Shown: positions 62,882 to 64,000 of the stretch, piece after piece | How positions within the stretch are numbered: the first letter of the stretch is position 1 | Layout: the number at the start of each line of letters is the position of its first letter | DNA from: JAJPKK01 sp963781195 | GTDB taxonomy: Bacteria > Pseudomonadota > Alphaproteobacteria > Rhizobiales > Xanthobacteraceae | Direction: 5' to 3' | DNA length: 64,000 nt | Assembly (NCBI GenBank): GCA_963781195.1 | Contig: CAWAEZ010000014.1 | Coordinates: 124,001 to 188,000, forward strand | The notes under the pieces: model-generated | What the model was told of the DNA's origin: nothing | What the model saw: the letters and a program-made list of their open reading frames with translations, nothing else | The model's database searches: none | Program-made: the position numbers and the translations under genes

Positions 62882-64000
62882 ATGAAGCCGCAGGCGGCCA
62901 TGTCCGCTGCCGCCCCGATCGCTGCAGCTTGCGGGAGGCGCCGACCGGCGCTTGGGCGCGTCCCATCCGGGGCACGAATCCCCCTCGAATGCGGGCTGTC
63001 CGTCGATGGCCGAGATATGACAGCCGGCGCGGAGCCGTTCTCGTCATCCGGAATCAGGAATGCCATGGTCAACATCGGGATGCTCGCCGCGGTTGCCGCA
63101 CTTGCCGCGACCATGACGCAGGCCGTGGCCGAGGACTGGCCGACGCGTCCGATGACCATGGTGGTTCCTTTTGCCGCAGGCGGAACGAGCGATGTGATTG
63201 CGCGACTGATCGCGGAGGGCCTGCGAAGCGAGCTCGGCCAGCCGGTCATCGTCGAAAACGTCGGCGGCGCCGGCGGGATGACGGGCGGAAACCGGGTCGC
63301 GAAAGCGCCGCCCGACGGGTACCAGATGGTGCTCGGGAATGTCGGCACCCACGCCCAGAACCAGTCACTCTACAAGAAGCCGCTCTACGACGCCGCGACG
63401 GATTTCGCACCCGTCATGCTGCTGACCGAGGAGCCGCTGGTGCTGGTCGCGCGCAAGGATTTCCCGGCCGACGACCTCCAGCAGTTCATCGCCTATGCCA
63501 AGGCCCACCAAGCCACGATGCGGTTCGGCTCGGCGGGAACGGGAGGGTCGAACCATCTCGCCTGCGTGCTGCTCAATGCGGCGATCGGGATCGATGTGAC
63601 GCACGTCCCCTATCGCAGCGGCGGCCAGGCGATGCAGGACCTGATCGGCGGCCGGATCGACTACCAATGCCCCTCGGGCACCACGGCGATGCCGCAGATC
63701 GCGAGCAAGTCCGTCAAAGGCCTCGCCATCCTCACCAAGAAGCGTTCGCCATTCATGCCGGATCTGCCGTCTGCGAGCGAGCAGGGGCTCACCGATTTCG
63801 ACATCCCGAGCTGGTATGCGCTGTTCCTGCCGAAAGGGACGCCCGCGCCGATCGTGCAGAAGCTTCACGACGCTGCGTCCGCTGCGATCGATTCACCGGC
63901 CATGCAACAGAGGCTCAGAGAGATCGGCTCCGCGGCGGTCCCGCCGGGGCGCAGATCCTCCGAATATCTTGGCAAATTCGTCGCCGGCCAGATCGCCAAA
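62882..64000 (+). CDS. Bug/TctC-family periplasmic binding protein, 3' end beyond window
   Basis: 373 codons to the window edge, no stop. ATG at 62882 has a near-perfect GGGAGG five bases upstream. A second in-frame ATG at 63065 begins the real signal peptide (VNIGMLAAVAALAATMTQAVA), so a start at 62882 would put 61 odd residues (rich in R, A, G) in front of it. The mature part is a clear Bug protein: MTMVVPFAAGGTSDVIARLI, VIVENVGGAGGMTGGNRVAK, FGSAGTGGSNHLACVLLNAA and MQDLIGGRIDYQCPSG. Only a few C-terminal residues are missing. Ligand unknown. Confidence 0.9.
   Translation, partial: MKPQAAMSAAAPIAAACGRRRPALGRVPSGARIPLECGLSVDGRDMTAGAEPFSSSGIRNAMVNIGMLAAVAALAATMTQAVAEDWPTRPMTMVVPFAAGGTSDVIARLIAEGLRSELGQPVIVENVGGAGGMTGGNRVAKAPPDGYQMVLGNVGTHAQNQSLYKKPLYDAATDFAPVMLLTEEPLVLVARKDFPADDLQQFIAYAKAHQATMRFGSAGTGGSNHLACVLLNAAIGIDVTHVPYRSGGQAMQDLIGGRIDYQCPSGTTAMPQIASKSVKGLAILTKKRSPFMPDLPSASEQGLTDFDIPSWYALFLPKGTPAPIVQKLHDAASAAIDSPAMQQRLREIGSAAVPPGRRSSEYLGKFVAGQIAK

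Overview
This 64 kb window is GC-rich chromosomal DNA from an alphaproteobacterium. It is most likely a member of the Hyphomicrobiales in the Bradyrhizobium/Rhodopseudomonas/Xanthobacteraceae range. That placement is inferred from several features seen together: a CIRCE-controlled groESL, dnaK-dnaJ next to a rhizobial-type phospholipid N-methyltransferase, an Omp25/31-like porin, many Bug/TctC and NMT1-type binding proteins, and small secreted proteins of a rhizobial type. No insertion sequence, prophage, integrase, CRISPR array or rRNA was seen.

Layout. 1-1.8 kb: a cysteine-rich-repeat secreted protein cut by the left edge and a META-like protein. 1.8-4 kb: groESL with a housekeeping promoter and a CIRCE operator. 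4-7.7 kb: a tightly overlapped minus-strand operon (binding protein, saccharopine-dehydrogenase-like reductase, DUF4166-DCC protein) divergent from a GlcG/HbpS-like gene. 7.8-12.3 kb: lipoprotein, outer-membrane barrel protein, ArsC-like protein, MFS carrier, L,D-transpeptidase. 12.4-21.5 kb: PmtA-like methyltransferase, dnaJ, dnaK with a textbook RpoH promoter, two polytopic membrane proteins, a periplasmic protein, and grpE. 21.6-27.7 kb: a catabolic-looking group (amidohydrolase; MmgE/PrpD protein, Bug protein, CoxL-like molybdenum subunit). 27.7-36 kb: a three-PAS hybrid kinase, GNAT, two small secreted proteins that share a 28-bp upstream element, aminotransferase, EamA exporter, and an NMT1-type binding protein. 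36-40.6 kb: lepA, mepA, pdxA and a small conserved gene. 41-48.2 kb: a LivK-type binding protein, an oxalate/formate-family carrier, and molybdenum-cofactor genes mobB-moeA, mobA and fdhD around an inverted REP-like pair. 48.4 kb: tRNA-Ser(GGA). 48.8-60 kb: a ten-gene sugar-phosphate cluster (zwf, tal, ROK/polyphosphate-glucokinase-like, pgi, rpe, gnd, pgl, tkt, HAD, gntK). 60-64 kb: 3-hydroxyacyl-CoA dehydrogenase, a deleted SDR relic, a cyclase-family gene, decayed DNA, and a Bug protein cut by the right edge.

How the genes work together. GroESL, DnaKJ and GrpE are the core protein-folding machine; groESL shows HrcA/CIRCE control and dnaK shows RpoH control. MobA, MobB, MoeA and FdhD build and insert the molybdenum cofactor, which formate dehydrogenases need, and the neighbouring oxalate/formate-type carrier fits that theme. 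The sugar cluster encodes glucose and gluconate phosphorylation, the whole oxidative pentose-phosphate branch and most of the non-oxidative branch; only ribose-5-phosphate isomerase is missing. Five periplasmic binding proteins occur with no permease or ATPase beside any of them, a pattern common in this group.

The most interesting unexplained signals are the shared 28-bp element upstream of the two small secreted-protein genes, the binding protein/reductase/DUF4166-DCC operon, the CoxL-like subunit without partner subunits, and the polyphosphate-kinase-containing sugar operon. No clearly new defence, mobile or RNA system was found.
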